Both the position numbers and the translations under genes were made by a program. From the NCBI GenBank assembly GCA_021797895.1, contig JAJZYW010000002.1, positions 1 to 64,000 of the forward strand: a stretch of DNA of 64,000 bases. The letters are read 5' to 3'. Numbering within the stretch: the first letter of the stretch is position 1; every line of letters starts with the position of its first letter. The notes below the pieces were generated by a model that worked only from the letters and a program-made list of their open reading frames with translations, had not been told where the DNA came from and ran no database searches. The stretch is from Microcaldota archaeon (GTDB lineage Archaea > Micrarchaeota > Micrarchaeia > Micrarchaeales > Micrarchaeaceae). This document shows positions 26,159 to 35,650 of the stretch, piece by piece.

Positions 26159-26240
26159 ATCTGCCGCACGATGCTGCGGCATCGAAAACGAGTTGTAACA
26201 TTTATATTGATTAGCTTTCAGAATTATCTGCTGCTTCTTC

Positions 26241-26358
26241 GGCGGGGTAGCTTAGCCTGGTAGAGCGCTAGACTCATATGCACAGCACTATGAGTGTTGA
26301 GCCTTTTTGGCGATGACGAGAAATCTAGAGGTCGTGGGTTCAAATCCCACCCCCGCCA
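26241..26358 (+). tRNA. tRNA-Met (CAT), elongator type, with intron
   Basis: Acceptor GGCGGGG/CCCCGCC with discriminator A, D-arm GCTTAGCCTGGTAGAGC, anticodon stem CTAGA/TCTAG and T-arm GTGGG-TTCAAAT-CCCAC form a full cloverleaf. The anticodon CAT is at 26275-26277. A 44-base intron (26279-26322) sits between positions 37 and 38. The junctions fit a bulge-helix-bulge: TA^T on the 5' side, AA^A on the 3' side, CTC pairing with GAG between. The G1-C72 pair favours elongator Met; a tRNA-Ile with modified C34 is the alternative. Confidence 0.9.
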
Positions 26359-26373
26359 AAGCCAATCAGAATT

Positions 26374-26826
26374 TCATCTGGTACGCTTTGCTCCTGCTTT
26401 TGCAGTGCCGAATATGTACCTGTCTACTCCTTTAGGGACTATTCTGCTCTTCACCTTTCTTAACTCCGACTCCGGTATCCACATCGCCTCCTCGTCCCTG
26501 CCATCCTCGCTGCGGTATATTATATCCTTGCCGAAGAGCTTCCGGTTTGTTAATTCCCCTGAATAGATGAAGCAGATCTCGTGCTCCCTCTTTCCATTTG
26601 ACATGAATATGTTTTCCATTGCGCCAAGATAACGAAGGCCGCTTATGCCGGACTTTATCTCTTCGCGTATCTCGCGCCTTATGGTCTGCCCGCTCTTTTC
26701 ATACATCTCTACGTGACCGCCAAGAGGCCGCATCAGCCTGCGGCTCTTTCCTGCCCACTGCATAAGGAACTTTCCATCGTGCTTGCATATCAGCATCGCC
26801 TTGAGGACGAAATTGTATTTTGCCAT
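26374..26826 (-). CDS. Nudix hydrolase
   Basis: Nudix enzymes hydrolyse nucleoside diphosphates linked to another group. The 150-aa protein has the box GGHVEMYEKSGQTIRREIREEI (G-x5-E-x7-R-E-x-x-E-E), which binds the catalytic magnesium, within a typical alpha-beta-alpha order. The flanking AMLICKHDGKFLMQW and EICFIYSGEL strands are usual. The substrate is not readable. The gene starts eight bases after the potassium-channel gene stop on the same strand, so they are likely cotranscribed. The C-terminal tail is basic (GTAKAGAKRTR). Confidence 0.9.
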   Translation of the reverse strand: MAKYNFVLKAMLICKHDGKFLMQWAGKSRRLMRPLGGHVEMYEKSGQTIRREIREEIKSGISGLRYLGAMENIFMSNGKREHEICFIYSGELTNRKLFGKDIIYRSEDGRDEEAMWIPESELRKVKSRIVPKGVDRYIFGTAKAGAKRTR

Positions 26827-26834
26827 TCAATCAC

Positions 26835-27575
26835 TCATTTTCCCATCTCCGAGAATATCGTCTTAGCGACTATATTGGCAGGGCTTATGATGTGCTTCAG
26901 TCCCAAATCTGTCAGATGCCTCTCGAGCTCCTCCGTGTTTGCTATCACTATTACCTTGTCTATGCTTGAGAGCGACTTGGCGACTATCGCGGCATACACA
27001 GTCCTCGAGCTCTCCCTTAGGTCTATTATTATCTTCTTTGAGTTGCCAAGGTTGAAGGCGGACATGTCGCTTTCTGATGTCTCGTCCGCCACGTAAGTGG
27101 AATAGCCCTTTTCCCTGAGCTGGTCCACTATCACCTTGTCTGATGTGACGACTATGAACTTCTTGCCATCCTTCTTCAGCTTGCTCGCAAGGAGCACATT
27201 GGTCAGGTCGTAGCCTATCAGCACTATGTGCCCCTTCAGGAGCCTCTTTTCGAAACTTGATATTCTGCCGGACAATTTTACCAACCTCTGATTTATCACT
27301 TCACCCGATATCGCCGTAACAACGCTTAGGAATACGGCAAGACCGGATATTATCAGCACTATGTCAAATACTCTCCCAAGGGCAGTCACCGGAACTATGT
27401 CGCCGTAGCCCACGGTACCGACCGTAACTACTGTGAAATAGAGCGCGGTTATCAGCGAGTTTATATGCACGTTGAAGTTGCCGCTTTGGCCCAGTATGTA
27501 AGTGCCGAAGGTGCCGAACGCCAGCACAGCAACTATTGCGATAGCGTATGCGATAGTGAGCGACTTGACTGCCAT
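26835..27575 (-). CDS. Potassium channel with RCK/TrkA-N domain
   Basis: This 246-aa protein combines a two-helix pore unit with a cytoplasmic RCK domain, as in MthK-type channels. The selectivity filter is FTVVTVGTVGYGDIVP (about 48-63), flanked by helices VLAFGTFGTYIL and VFDIVLIISGLAVFLSVV. The RCK N-domain begins HIVLIGYDLTNVLLASKL; the usual GxGxxG is altered to IGYDLT, so nucleotide binding may be weak. There is no C-terminal TrkA-C ligand domain. AAGGTGA precedes ATG 27575. It likely controls potassium flux or membrane potential. Confidence 0.9.
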   Translation of the reverse strand: MAVKSLTIAYAIAIVAVLAFGTFGTYILGQSGNFNVHINSLITALYFTVVTVGTVGYGDIVPVTALGRVFDIVLIISGLAVFLSVVTAISGEVINQRLVKLSGRISSFEKRLLKGHIVLIGYDLTNVLLASKLKKDGKKFIVVTSDKVIVDQLREKGYSTYVADETSESDMSAFNLGNSKKIIIDLRESSRTVYAAIVAKSLSSIDKVIVIANTEELERHLTDLGLKHIISPANIVAKTIFSEMGK

Positions 27576-27686
27576 TTCATTTCACCTTGCCGGATTACCC
27601 TTTTATTACTTCTCTTAGGAAACTTATTAAATGAAAGACCCTTGCGGCTGCTTGGGTCTTAAGCGAATTTGCTAGGTGCAGTTGCT

Positions 27687-29132
27687 ATGGATGTTGAAAT
27701 AAGGGACCTGAGGAAGAACGTTCACCAGATAGATGCGGACGAAAGTTCAGGAATGAAGGTGCCCGTGAGGATATACGCTAACGATTACATAATAAGCCAC
27801 ATAAGGAAGGACAGGACGCTGATGCAGGCGATGAACGCGGCGAAGCTCCCCTCGATAGTCGAGGCGATGATGGTCATGCCTGACGGGCATGAGGGATACG
27901 GCTTCCCGGTTGGAGGAGTAGCGGCTTTCGATGCAAACGATGGCATAATATCCCCAGGCGCGATAGGGTTCGACATCAACTGCGGAGTCCGCCTCATAAG
28001 GACCAACCTCTCATATGAAGAGGTGAAGCCCAGGATAGGCGCGGTGATGGATGCGCTGTTCAGGAACGTTCCAAGCGGCGTGGGAAGCAAGTTCAAGTCC
28101 GGCTTCAGCATGGCCGAGCTCGACAGGATAGCCTTGGAGGGAGTGGAATACGCGATAAAGAAGGGTTTCGGCTTCGAGAGCGACATAGAGAACACTGAGG
28201 AAAGGGGGCGCATGGAGCACGCAGATCCGTCAAAGGTGAGCCAACTCGCCAAGAAGAGGGGGGTGCAGCAGCTTGGCACTCTAGGCGCAGGAAATCATTT
28301 CCTCGAGGTACAGCGCGTCGAGAAGGCAGTTGATGCAAAGCTTGCAAAGGCATACGGCTTGTATGAGGGCCAGACTGTCATAATGCTGCACAGCGGGTCG
28401 AGGGGCTATGGCCATCAGGTGTGCAGCGACTTCCTTGCAACATTCGCTGACTACCAGAGGAAGAACGGCATAGAGCTGCCAGACCCTGAGCTTGCATACG
28501 CTTTCGTAGGAAGCAGGGAGGCGGAGGACTATCTCGCAGCGATGCGCTCCGCGGTAAACTTCGCATTTACAAACAGGCAGATAATGACCGATTCGATAAG
28601 GAAGGCCTTTTCTGAGGTGTTTGGGAAAAGCGCGGACGCGCTGGGAATGGAGCTGCTTTATGATGTGGCACACAACATAGCGAAGCTGGAGGAGCACGAT
28701 GTTGAAGGCAGGAGAAGGAAGCTCTTCGTGCACAGGAAGGGGGCCACCAGGGCGTTCGGTCCCGGCAATAAGGAAGTGCCGAAAGCTTACAGGGAGTACG
28801 GCCAGCCGGTCCTGATACCTGGGAGCATGGGCACTGCGAGCTACGTCCTTGCGGGGCAGGAGGGCGCGATGCGCGAGACTTTCGGCTCCTCGTGCCACGG
28901 ATCCGGAAGACTGATGTCGAGGCACCAGGCGCTGCGCGAAATTCCGATGTCGAAGACGTTCGGGCAGCTCGACAGGAAGGGTGTCGAGATAAGGGTGAGG
29001 AGCAGGAAGCTGGTGAGCGAGGAAGCGATGGAAGCCTACAAGAATGTGGATGATGTGGTTGAGAGCATAGAGGGGGCTGGCATATCAAGGATAGTTGCGA
29101 GGCTCGTGCCTGTGGGCGTAGCCAAGGGGTGA
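27687..29132 (+). CDS. rtcB: RNA-splicing ligase RtcB
   Basis: RtcB joins 2',3'-cyclic-phosphate and 5'-OH RNA ends with GTP and manganese, and seals tRNA exons after intron removal in archaea. From ATG 27687 it has 481 aa. Conserved blocks are GFDINCGVRLI (metal Cys), GTLGAGNHFLEVQ, MLHSGSRGYGHQVC and HRKGATRAFGPG, which carries the guanylylated His, plus GSMGTASYVL near the C-terminus. There is no intein. The gene is just upstream of the ATP synthase operon with its own gap. It would process the intron-bearing tRNA-Met and tRNA-Phe of this window. Confidence 0.95.
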   Translation: MDVEIRDLRKNVHQIDADESSGMKVPVRIYANDYIISHIRKDRTLMQAMNAAKLPSIVEAMMVMPDGHEGYGFPVGGVAAFDANDGIISPGAIGFDINCGVRLIRTNLSYEEVKPRIGAVMDALFRNVPSGVGSKFKSGFSMAELDRIALEGVEYAIKKGFGFESDIENTEERGRMEHADPSKVSQLAKKRGVQQLGTLGAGNHFLEVQRVEKAVDAKLAKAYGLYEGQTVIMLHSGSRGYGHQVCSDFLATFADYQRKNGIELPDPELAYAFVGSREAEDYLAAMRSAVNFAFTNRQIMTDSIRKAFSEVFGKSADALGMELLYDVAHNIAKLEEHDVEGRRRKLFVHRKGATRAFGPGNKEVPKAYREYGQPVLIPGSMGTASYVLAGQEGAMRETFGSSCHGSGRLMSRHQALREIPMSKTFGQLDRKGVEIRVRSRKLVSEEAMEAYKNVDDVVESIEGAGISRIVARLVPVGVAKG

Positions 29133-29243
29133 GCGCTGCGCATTTGCACAGATGAGCGCGGCAACGGAATGTTTATTAAGCCTTTTATGATGATATATGT
29201 ACGATCAGTTTCTGTTGTTTGTTGTTTTTAATTAGGTGAAAAA

Positions 29244-29471
29244 ATGGTAGTAGTAGCCAGCCCCTTATACGCAGTTGCGGCATCTATAGCGATTGCGGGG
29301 GGCTTGATAGGAACGGGAATGGCGCAGCAGGGAATTGGTGCTGCCGGAATGGGCATAATAGCGGAGAAGCCCGAGAAGTTCGGGCAGGTTCTGTTCTTCT
29401 TCGTTATACCTGAAACCCTGTGGATAATAGGTTTCGTGCTGGGCCTTATACTCCTGTTGCAGATACTCTGA
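29244..29471 (+). CDS. atpK: A-type ATP synthase subunit K (rotor ring c subunit)
   Basis: This 75-aa proteolipid forms the membrane rotor ring. It is one helical hairpin: helix 1 about 8-37 (AASIAIAGGLIGTGMAQQGIG), polar loop EKPEKFG, and helix 2 with the ion-carrying glutamate in FVIPETLWIIGFVLGLILLLQIL. Helix 1 carries Gln and helix 2 carries Glu-Thr. It opens the ATP synthase operon; GGTGA lies just before ATG 29244. The single-hairpin form is the common size for many archaea. Confidence 0.93.
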   Translation: MVVVASPLYAVAASIAIAGGLIGTGMAQQGIGAAGMGIIAEKPEKFGQVLFFFVIPETLWIIGFVLGLILLLQIL

Positions 29472-29507
29472 CGATGCAGAGGTGTTTGGATAGGTCTTGA
29501 GGAGGTA

Positions 29508-30053
29508 GTGGGCAGCATAAACAAGAACGCAGAGAGGAAAGCGGAGCAGATAGTCCAGAATGCGAAGAAGGACGCGGAGGGCTACGAGGCCAAGGCGCTT
29601 GCCGAGATGGAGAGATCGTTTGGCGAGAGCGTAGCAAAGGCAAAATCCGAGGCTGCCCAGCTTCTTTCAAGCATGAAAGCAAGGTCTGACATGGCAGCCA
29701 GGCAGTTGTACAACGCCGAGCTTGAGGCGAGGATAAGCGACGCGTTCGACTGGCTGAGGAAAAGCCTGCCAGATTACGCCAAGACTAAGGATTATACGGC
29801 GCTTCTCAAGAAACTCGCTTCCATGGCTTCGGAGGAGCTTGGCGATGGCTGCAGGCTCCTCGTCAGGAAGGAGGATCTGCAGAAGCTCAAGGGCGTGAAG
29901 GGCGCGGAAGCCGGAGATGACACCAAGTCTGCAGGGGGTCTCGTAGGCGTGTCTGCAGACGGAAGGCGTTACATAGACTTCACGCTAGAGACGCTGCTCA
30001 ACGAGATCAGGGACAGGCTGGAAGTGCGCTTCGTAAAGGAGATAGAGGGATGA
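29508..30053 (+). CDS. atpE: A-type ATP synthase subunit E (peripheral stalk)
   Basis: This 181-aa stator subunit has a long N-terminal helix (about 1-80, Lys/Glu/Ala-rich: ERKAEQIVQNAKKDAEGYEAKALAEME) that pairs with subunit H, and a C-terminal globular domain that contacts A/B. The GTG start follows a perfect GGAGGT. The C-terminal part contains CRLLVRKEDL and GGLVGVSADGRRYIDFTLETLL, the latter conserved in subunit E. It is second in the operon, 36 bases after K, and one base from subunit C. Confidence 0.92.
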   Translation: MGSINKNAERKAEQIVQNAKKDAEGYEAKALAEMERSFGESVAKAKSEAAQLLSSMKARSDMAARQLYNAELEARISDAFDWLRKSLPDYAKTKDYTALLKKLASMASEELGDGCRLLVRKEDLQKLKGVKGAEAGDDTKSAGGLVGVSADGRRYIDFTLETLLNEIRDRLEVRFVKEIEG

Positions 30054-30054
30054 T

Positions 30055-31113
30055 TTGGTGGACAGCACGTACATAGGTGCGTTTGGAAGGATAAAGGCAA
30101 TGAAGTCGCTGTTTCTTGGAAGGGAGTTCATGGCGCAGCTACTCGAGCACGACGCATCAGATTATCTTTCATCGCTGAGCGGCACCGACTACAGGAAGGA
30201 GCTGGACGAGCTCTCGCTGCAGTACAAGGATTCGGAGCTTGTGGATGCAGTGGTGAGCGCGCACACCAGGCGGCTCGTAGCGTATATGGTCAACGCCGCG
30301 CCAGCTACTGCAAAGGCGATGGTCCGGGCTTACGTAGGCTCCTGGGACATACGCGCCATAAAGACCGTAGTGTCTGCGAGGCTTCTCGACAAGAAGGTCG
30401 CGATCAACGGCGGCTTCATAATGGTGGATGGCAAGCTTTCGGCAGCGGTAATAGGCGCCATCTCTCCGGAGGAATTCGCAGCGATAGCTGAGCAGAAGGA
30501 GATAGACGGGATGGTTGACATGCTCGTAAAGCATGGCTACGGGAGCGCTATGCTGCAGAGCGTGGACGAGACGAAGAAGAACAGGAACGCCTCGCAGATG
30601 TTCATGGCGCTCGACGGATTCTACTTTTCAAACCTTATCAGGTCGTTCAGGTTCTACAGGGGCGACGAGGGCCCGATGCTCCAGTTCATACGCGACAGCA
30701 TAGACGTGAAGAACGTCATGGACGCGATAAAGTCCTCGATAGCCGGGTTTGGCGGGCTTTCCGAATACATCATAAAAGGGGGCAACATGGGGCCTGAGAG
30801 GATAGCTGAAATCGCATCCAAGAAGGTTGAGGAGGTAAAGGACTCGATGCCATTCAAGATAGACGCGGCGTTCGACGCATACAGGCAGGACGGACTCGCC
30901 GCGTACTTCGAAAGCGCGCTGAGGCGCGAGCTGTACAGCAAGTATCTTGGAATTTTCGAGAGGTCCGCGCTCTCGGTTCTGCAGCTTATAGCATTCATAA
31001 TGAGGGCGGAGATGGAAGCCGACGAGCTTAGACTTGTATGGTTCGGGAAGCGCTACGGAATTGGAGAGGGGAGGTACAGGAACCTCAGCATGCTGAGCAA
31101 CGTGGTCAAATGA
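30055..31113 (+). CDS. atpC: A-type ATP synthase subunit C (rotor-ring adaptor, V-type d)
   Basis: This 352-aa helical funnel protein joins the central stalk (D/F) to the K ring. The start is TTG 30055 or GTG 30058, within bases of the subunit E stop. The N-terminus STYIGAFGRIKAMKSLFLGREFMAQLLE and the internal SWDIRAIKTVVSARLL are typical of the family. The three-fold helical pattern and length match. It ends with an ATGA overlap with subunit F. Confidence 0.9.
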   Translation: MVDSTYIGAFGRIKAMKSLFLGREFMAQLLEHDASDYLSSLSGTDYRKELDELSLQYKDSELVDAVVSAHTRRLVAYMVNAAPATAKAMVRAYVGSWDIRAIKTVVSARLLDKKVAINGGFIMVDGKLSAAVIGAISPEEFAAIAEQKEIDGMVDMLVKHGYGSAMLQSVDETKKNRNASQMFMALDGFYFSNLIRSFRFYRGDEGPMLQFIRDSIDVKNVMDAIKSSIAGFGGLSEYIIKGGNMGPERIAEIASKKVEEVKDSMPFKIDAAFDAYRQDGLAAYFESALRRELYSKYLGIFERSALSVLQLIAFIMRAEMEADELRLVWFGKRYGIGEGRYRNLSMLSNVVK

Positions 31114-31436
31114 GCGGCAACATAGCTGTTGTGGGCGAAAGGGAAGTCGCGATGGGATTCAGGCTCGTCGGGATAGCCGATACGTTCATAGCTGAGGGAA
31201 GGGACGCCGTCAACACCATACTTGGGATGATAGACAAGAAGGAGTACTCGGTAGTGATAGCATCATGGAAAGTGAGGGAGTCGTTCGAAAGCAACGAGCT
31301 CAGGAGGACAGAGGTATCGCTCAGGCCGCTAGTGGTTTTCATACCGAACCCTGATGGCGAACAGAGCGAGGAATCTTTGGAGAAGTTTGCGAAAAGGGTT
31401 CTCGGAGTTGATATTAACAGCCTTAGAGGTGCTTGA
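31110..31436 (+). CDS. atpF: A-type ATP synthase subunit F (central stalk)
   Basis: This 108-aa Rossmann-like subunit binds the rotor shaft and can change shape during catalysis. The correct start is ATG 31110 ([22 protein letters not shown]), overlapping the subunit C stop as ATGA; the track's 31038 start is too early. The G-E-R-E-V-A-x-G-F-R-L-x-G pattern is diagnostic, and [12 protein letters not shown] and VVFIPNPDG follow at usual positions. Confidence 0.92.
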   Translation: MSGNIAVVGEREVAMGFRLVGIADTFIAEGRDAVNTILGMIDKKEYSVVIASWKVRESFESNELRRTEVSLRPLVVFIPNPDGEQSEESLEKFAKRVLGVDINSLRGA

Positions 31437-31437
31437 A

Positions 31438-33219
31438 TTGGCAACATCAAATGTTAAGAATGGAATGATTTACAGGATATCAGGACCTGTAGTTACCGCG
31501 AAGGGAGTGCAGCAGCCCAAGATGTACGACGTCGTGCAGGTGGGCGACGCGAAGCTCATAGGGGAGATAATAAAGCTTGACGGCGACTCTGCGATAATAC
31601 AGGTATACGAGGACACGAGCGGCCTGAAGCCTGGCGAGCCGGTCGAGAATACCGGGAGGCAGCTTTCTGTCGAGCTTGCTCCAGGCCTGCTGGGCTCCAT
31701 ATTCGACGGGATACAGAGGCCACTGGACAAGATAAGGGAAGAAAGCGGCGACTTCATAGAGAGGGGAGTGAGCGTCGAGCCCCTTGACAAGAAAAGGAAA
31801 TGGCATTTCGTGCCAAAGGTGAAGAACGGAAGCGATGTCAAGACAGGAATGATTATAGGAGAGGTTGCGGAGACCAGCCTGATAACACACAGGGTAATGG
31901 TTCCTCCGGGAATTTCGGGCAAGATAGGAGGCTTAAAGGAGGGCGACTACACGATAGCGGAGAAAATTGCGACAGTGTCTGGCGAGTCTGGAACTTCTGA
32001 CTTGTCTATGCTCCAGAGGTGGCCTGTCAGGATGCCAAGGCCTGTCATGGAGAAGATGCCGCCCACTGTGCCGCTGATAACCGGGCAGAGGATTATAGAC
32101 AGTTTGTTCCCTGTGGCGAAGGGCGGCACGAGCGCCGTTCCCGGGCCGTTCGGGTCAGGAAAGACCGTCATACAGCACCAGCTTGCGAAATGGAGCGACA
32201 GCGAAGTTGTAGTATACGTGGGCTGCGGAGAGAGGGGAAACGAGATGACCGAGATACTGTCAACCTTCCCCGAGCTCAAGGACCCCAAGACAGGAAAGCC
32301 GATCATGGACAGGACAATACTTATAGCGAACACCTCGAACATGCCAGTCGCGGCAAGGGAAGCAAGCATATACACGGGAATAACAATAGCTGAATACTAC
32401 AGGGACATGGGGTATGCCGTCGCGCTGATGGCAGACAGCACTTCCAGGTGGGCCGAAGCCCTCAGGGAGATATCTGGAAGGCTTGAGGAGATGCCGGGCG
32501 AGGAGGGATACCCCGCATACCTTGGCAGGAAGGTCGCAGAATTCTACGAGAGGGCCGGAATGGTCAGGGTCATGTCAGGGGAGATAGGCTCGGTCACTGC
32601 GATAGGCGCGGTGTCTCCGCCAGGAGGAGACACATCGGAGCCGGTGTCGCAGAACACGCTTCGCGTGACCAGGGTGTTCTGGGCTCTGGACGCCTCGCTC
32701 GCAAACAGGAGGCATTTTCCGTCGATAAACTGGCTCAACAGCTACTCGCTGTACTACAACGACCTGAAGGGCTGGTACGCCGAGAACGCTGGCAGCGAGT
32801 GGGACAGCCTGTACTCCAGGGTGATGGCAATACTCCAGAAGGAGGCGGAGATAAACGAAGTGGTCCAGCTGGTAGGGTATGACGCGCTCCCTGAAAAGGA
32901 GAAGGAGGTGCTCGACATAGCGAAATCCGTCAGGGAGGACTTCCTGCAGCAGAGCGCCTTCGACGACGTAGACACGTACACCTCGCTGCACAAGCAGATG
33001 CTAATGCTGAAGGCAATAATAGCCATGGACGAGGCGGAGTCGCGCGCTGTATCGAGAGGCGTGCTCGTTGACCAGCTGCAGGGGACGTCGGCAAAGCAGA
33101 AGATAGCGAGGATGAAGCTCGCCAAGGAGGAAGAGATAGACGCTTACTACGACAGTGTCGCTGCCGCTGTGAACGAGATAGACCAGATTATGGCGAGCAA
33201 GGAAAAGGTGATTCAATGA
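31438..33219 (+). CDS. atpA: A-type ATP synthase catalytic subunit A
   Basis: This is the catalytic ATP-binding subunit, 594 aa from TTG 31438 (ATG 31465 is an alternative). Visible are the beta-barrel start IYRISGPVV, the non-homologous insert region (about 115-190), P-loop [13 protein letters not shown] (about 235-247), [40 protein letters not shown], and SYSLYYNDL near the C-terminal domain. No intein is present at the P-loop, a site where some archaea carry one. GAGGTG precedes the start. It overlaps subunit B by four bases. Confidence 0.96.
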   Translation: MATSNVKNGMIYRISGPVVTAKGVQQPKMYDVVQVGDAKLIGEIIKLDGDSAIIQVYEDTSGLKPGEPVENTGRQLSVELAPGLLGSIFDGIQRPLDKIREESGDFIERGVSVEPLDKKRKWHFVPKVKNGSDVKTGMIIGEVAETSLITHRVMVPPGISGKIGGLKEGDYTIAEKIATVSGESGTSDLSMLQRWPVRMPRPVMEKMPPTVPLITGQRIIDSLFPVAKGGTSAVPGPFGSGKTVIQHQLAKWSDSEVVVYVGCGERGNEMTEILSTFPELKDPKTGKPIMDRTILIANTSNMPVAAREASIYTGITIAEYYRDMGYAVALMADSTSRWAEALREISGRLEEMPGEEGYPAYLGRKVAEFYERAGMVRVMSGEIGSVTAIGAVSPPGGDTSEPVSQNTLRVTRVFWALDASLANRRHFPSINWLNSYSLYYNDLKGWYAENAGSEWDSLYSRVMAILQKEAEINEVVQLVGYDALPEKEKEVLDIAKSVREDFLQQSAFDDVDTYTSLHKQMLMLKAIIAMDEAESRAVSRGVLVDQLQGTSAKQKIARMKLAKEEEIDAYYDSVAAAVNEIDQIMASKEKVIQ

Positions 33220-34592
33220 GTTCGGTAAACTATAGGAGCGTGAAACAGATAACCAGCGTGCTGCTTTTTGTTGACGGGGTAAAGGACGCCTCCTACAACG
33301 AGCTGGCTGAGATATCGATGCCAAATGGCAGGAAGGTGAGGGGGCAGGTACTTGACACCCGTGACGGGCTGGCGATAGTGCAGTCTTTCGGCGACACTAC
33401 GGGAATGGACCTTGGCAATACTGGCGTAAGGTTCACAGGCTCAACGGTAAAAATCCCGGTTAGCACAGAGATGCTCGGGAGGGTGTTCAACGGCGCGGGA
33501 AACCCGAGGGACAACGGCGGGAACATAAGGGCAGAGAAGCTTGTCGACATAAACGGCAGCGCGATAAACCCTTATTCAAGGGAGGAGCCGTCCGAGTTCA
33601 TACAGACAGGAATATCCACCATAGACGGGATGAACACGCTAGTCAGGGGGCAGAAGCTGCCCATATTCTCCGGATCAGGAATGCCGCACAACAGGCTCGC
33701 CGCGCAGATAGCGAGGCAGGCTAAGCTTCTCAACTCCGACGAGAAGTTCGCGGTTGTATTCGGAGGCATAGGAATAAACAGCGAAGAGGCGAACTTCTTC
33801 ATAAAGGAGTTCGAGTCGACAGGCGCCATAGACAGGACGGCGATGTTCCTCAACCTCGCCTCGGAGCCCTCGATGGAGAGGATAATACTGCCCAGGCTTG
33901 CGCTCACGACCGCGGAGTACCTTGCATATGAAAAGAACATGCACGTGCTCGTTATACTTACCGACATGACGAACTACTGCGAGGCGCTCAGGGAGGTTTC
34001 CGCAGCGAGGGAGGAAGTCCCTGGAAGAAGGGGATATCCGGGCTACATGTATACCGACCTCTCCTCCATATACGAGAGGGCAGGGAAGATACGCGGAAGG
34101 GACGGCTCAATAACCCAGATACCGATACTTACGATGCCGGGCGACGACATAACGCACCCGATACCGGACCTGACCGGATACATAACCGAGGGCCAGATAG
34201 TCATGGGAAGGGACCTGCAGCGCAACGGCATTTATCCCAACGTGGACGTGCTGCTCTCGCTGTCGAGGCTCATGAACCAGGGCATAGGCAAGGGCAAGAC
34301 CAGGGAGGACCACAGGGGCACTGCAGACCAGCTCTACGCGGCATATGCCAGGGGCAAGGAGCTTAGGAGCCTTACAGAGATCGTTGGGGAGGAGGCGCTG
34401 AGCGGCAACGACAGGAAGTTCCTTGGTTTTGCCGACGGATTCGAAAAGGAGTTCGTCAACCAGGGGTATGACGAGGACAGGAGCATAGAGCAGACGCTTG
34501 AGCTCGGATGGAAGCTATTCTCGCAGCTCGACATAAACGAGATGAAGAGGCTGAAGGACGAGTACATAAAGAAGTACGGGAAGTGGAAGTGA
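33216..34592 (+). CDS. atpB: A-type ATP synthase regulatory subunit B
   Basis: This non-catalytic partner of subunit A has 458 aa. It starts [22 protein letters not shown] and has degenerate nucleotide-site sequence [20 protein letters not shown] in place of a Walker A motif, then [52 protein letters not shown] and [21 protein letters not shown], all typical. The start overlaps the A stop (ATGA), and its stop overlaps the D start (TGATG). Confidence 0.96.
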   Translation: MSSVNYRSVKQITSVLLFVDGVKDASYNELAEISMPNGRKVRGQVLDTRDGLAIVQSFGDTTGMDLGNTGVRFTGSTVKIPVSTEMLGRVFNGAGNPRDNGGNIRAEKLVDINGSAINPYSREEPSEFIQTGISTIDGMNTLVRGQKLPIFSGSGMPHNRLAAQIARQAKLLNSDEKFAVVFGGIGINSEEANFFIKEFESTGAIDRTAMFLNLASEPSMERIILPRLALTTAEYLAYEKNMHVLVILTDMTNYCEALREVSAAREEVPGRRGYPGYMYTDLSSIYERAGKIRGRDGSITQIPILTMPGDDITHPIPDLTGYITEGQIVMGRDLQRNGIYPNVDVLLSLSRLMNQGIGKGKTREDHRGTADQLYAAYARGKELRSLTEIVGEEALSGNDRKFLGFADGFEKEFVNQGYDEDRSIEQTLELGWKLFSQLDINEMKRLKDEYIKKYGKWK

Positions 34593-35212
34593 TGGCAGCA
34601 AGCGACACTAAGACGACAAGGCTGGAGCTCATAAGGACAAAGGCAAGAGTGCGCGTCGCGGCCAAGGGGCTCTCGCTGCTCAAGATGAAGAGGGGCAGCC
34701 TCGTGATGGAATTCTTCGAGATGGCGAAGCAGATACGCAGCATGAGGGAGAACATGAGGGAGAGCGTGTCCAGGGCGATGGAGAGCATAAGGATAGCCGA
34801 GGCACAGGCTGGCACCATAGAGGTGGAAAGGATAGCCGCCGAGCAGGGAAGCGCAAACGCGACAGTGAATGCGAGGAACGTGATGGGAGTAGTAATACCG
34901 AACGTGGAGCTCTCGCTGCACGACTACGGGGCTGGATACAGCGTGGTGTCCGTGCCTACGTCCATAGCCGATGCGAGGAACGGCTTCGCCACGCTGTCAA
35001 GGCTCATTGTTGAAGTGGTGGAGAAGGAGGCGTCCCTGAGGAAGTTGCTAAACGAGATAGAGAAGCTCAACAGGAGGGCCAACGCGATCGAGAACGTTGT
35101 GATACCCTCGATGAAGGAGAGGATGGTGTACATAAAGCAAAGGCTTGAGGACCTGGAGAGGGACCAGACGGTCTCGCTGAAGTTCATAAAGAGGAGGATA
35201 AGCAGTGGATGA
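34592..35212 (+). CDS. atpD: A-type ATP synthase subunit D (central shaft)
   Basis: This 206-aa protein forms a long antiparallel coiled coil that rotates inside A3B3. From ATG 34592 it reads [45 protein letters not shown], which is the conserved N-terminal helix, and ends with the return helix RRANAIENVVIPSMKERMVYIKQRLEDLERD. The track's 34508 start lies within subunit B. The stop overlaps the following 37-aa ORF. Confidence 0.93.
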   Translation: MAASDTKTTRLELIRTKARVRVAAKGLSLLKMKRGSLVMEFFEMAKQIRSMRENMRESVSRAMESIRIAEAQAGTIEVERIAAEQGSANATVNARNVMGVVIPNVELSLHDYGAGYSVVSVPTSIADARNGFATLSRLIVEVVEKEASLRKLLNEIEKLNRRANAIENVVIPSMKERMVYIKQRLEDLERDQTVSLKFIKRRISSG

Positions 35213-35318
35213 GGTCGGGAGATTCAGGCGGATAAGGAGCAGGGTCGCGCTGATAAACGGGGTGGCTGCGCTCGCCGCGATAATGCTGATATTTGCAGTA
35301 TACTACCACGTGTTGTGA
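35205..35318 (+). CDS. 37-aa single-helix membrane protein inside the ATP synthase operon (not in track)
   Basis: GTG 35205 overlaps the last codons of subunit D by eight bases, and the TGA at 35316-35318 overlaps the GTG of subunit H (GTGA). The product has a basic N-terminus (VDEVGRFRRIRSRVALI) and one hydrophobic helix (GVAALAAIMLIFAVYY) with a short tail. GGAGGATAAGCAGTG provides a Shine-Dalgarno site. The double overlap and the plausible N-in membrane topology argue that it is translated. I recognise no family; it may be an accessory subunit of the membrane sector, or a spacer peptide that couples translation of D and H. Confidence 0.6.
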   Translation: MDEVGRFRRIRSRVALINGVAALAAIMLIFAVYYHVL

Positions 35319-35650
35319 TTTGGATGGAGCATGGCATAGAGACGTTGAAGAGGATAAAGGAGAGCGAAGAGAAGGCGGACAGGCTTATGGAAAAGGCGAA
35401 GTCCGATGCCGAATCCATAAGGGAGGAAGCCGAGAGGAGGGTTATTTTCGCCCAGGAGGAATCGGTGAAGAAGGCTGAAGATGAGAAGGAGGCTGTCATA
35501 AGGGATGCAGAGCACAGGGCTGCCGAATACGACCTGAAGGCGGTGAAGGATGCGAAGACCAGGGCCTCGAAGCTGAGGAACCTTGAGAAGGAGGACGTGC
35601 TCGGCATATTCGCCGAGGAGATAGCAAAGAAATTCGATTTGGATGTTTGA
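35315..35650 (+). CDS. atpH: A-type ATP synthase subunit H (peripheral stalk)
   Basis: This 111-aa protein is almost entirely a coiled coil (ETLKRIKESEEKADRLMEKAKSDAESIREEAERR), with right-handed-type repeats of Ala, Glu and Lys, and pairs with subunit E in the stator. The start is GTG 35315, overlapping the preceding TGA, or ATG 35324. In other archaea this gene normally opens the operon; here it is second to last. It is immediately followed by subunit I. Confidence 0.88.
   Translation: MIWMEHGIETLKRIKESEEKADRLMEKAKSDAESIREEAERRVIFAQEESVKKAEDEKEAVIRDAEHRAAEYDLKAVKDAKTRASKLRNLEKEDVLGIFAEEIAKKFDLDV

Noticed and set aside
26279-26322. ACTCATA/TATGAGT stem overlapping the tRNA-Met anticodon as a riboswitch or alternative fold
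   Set aside because: The stem exists in the precursor, but bulge-helix-bulge splicing geometry explains the region without a regulatory role.
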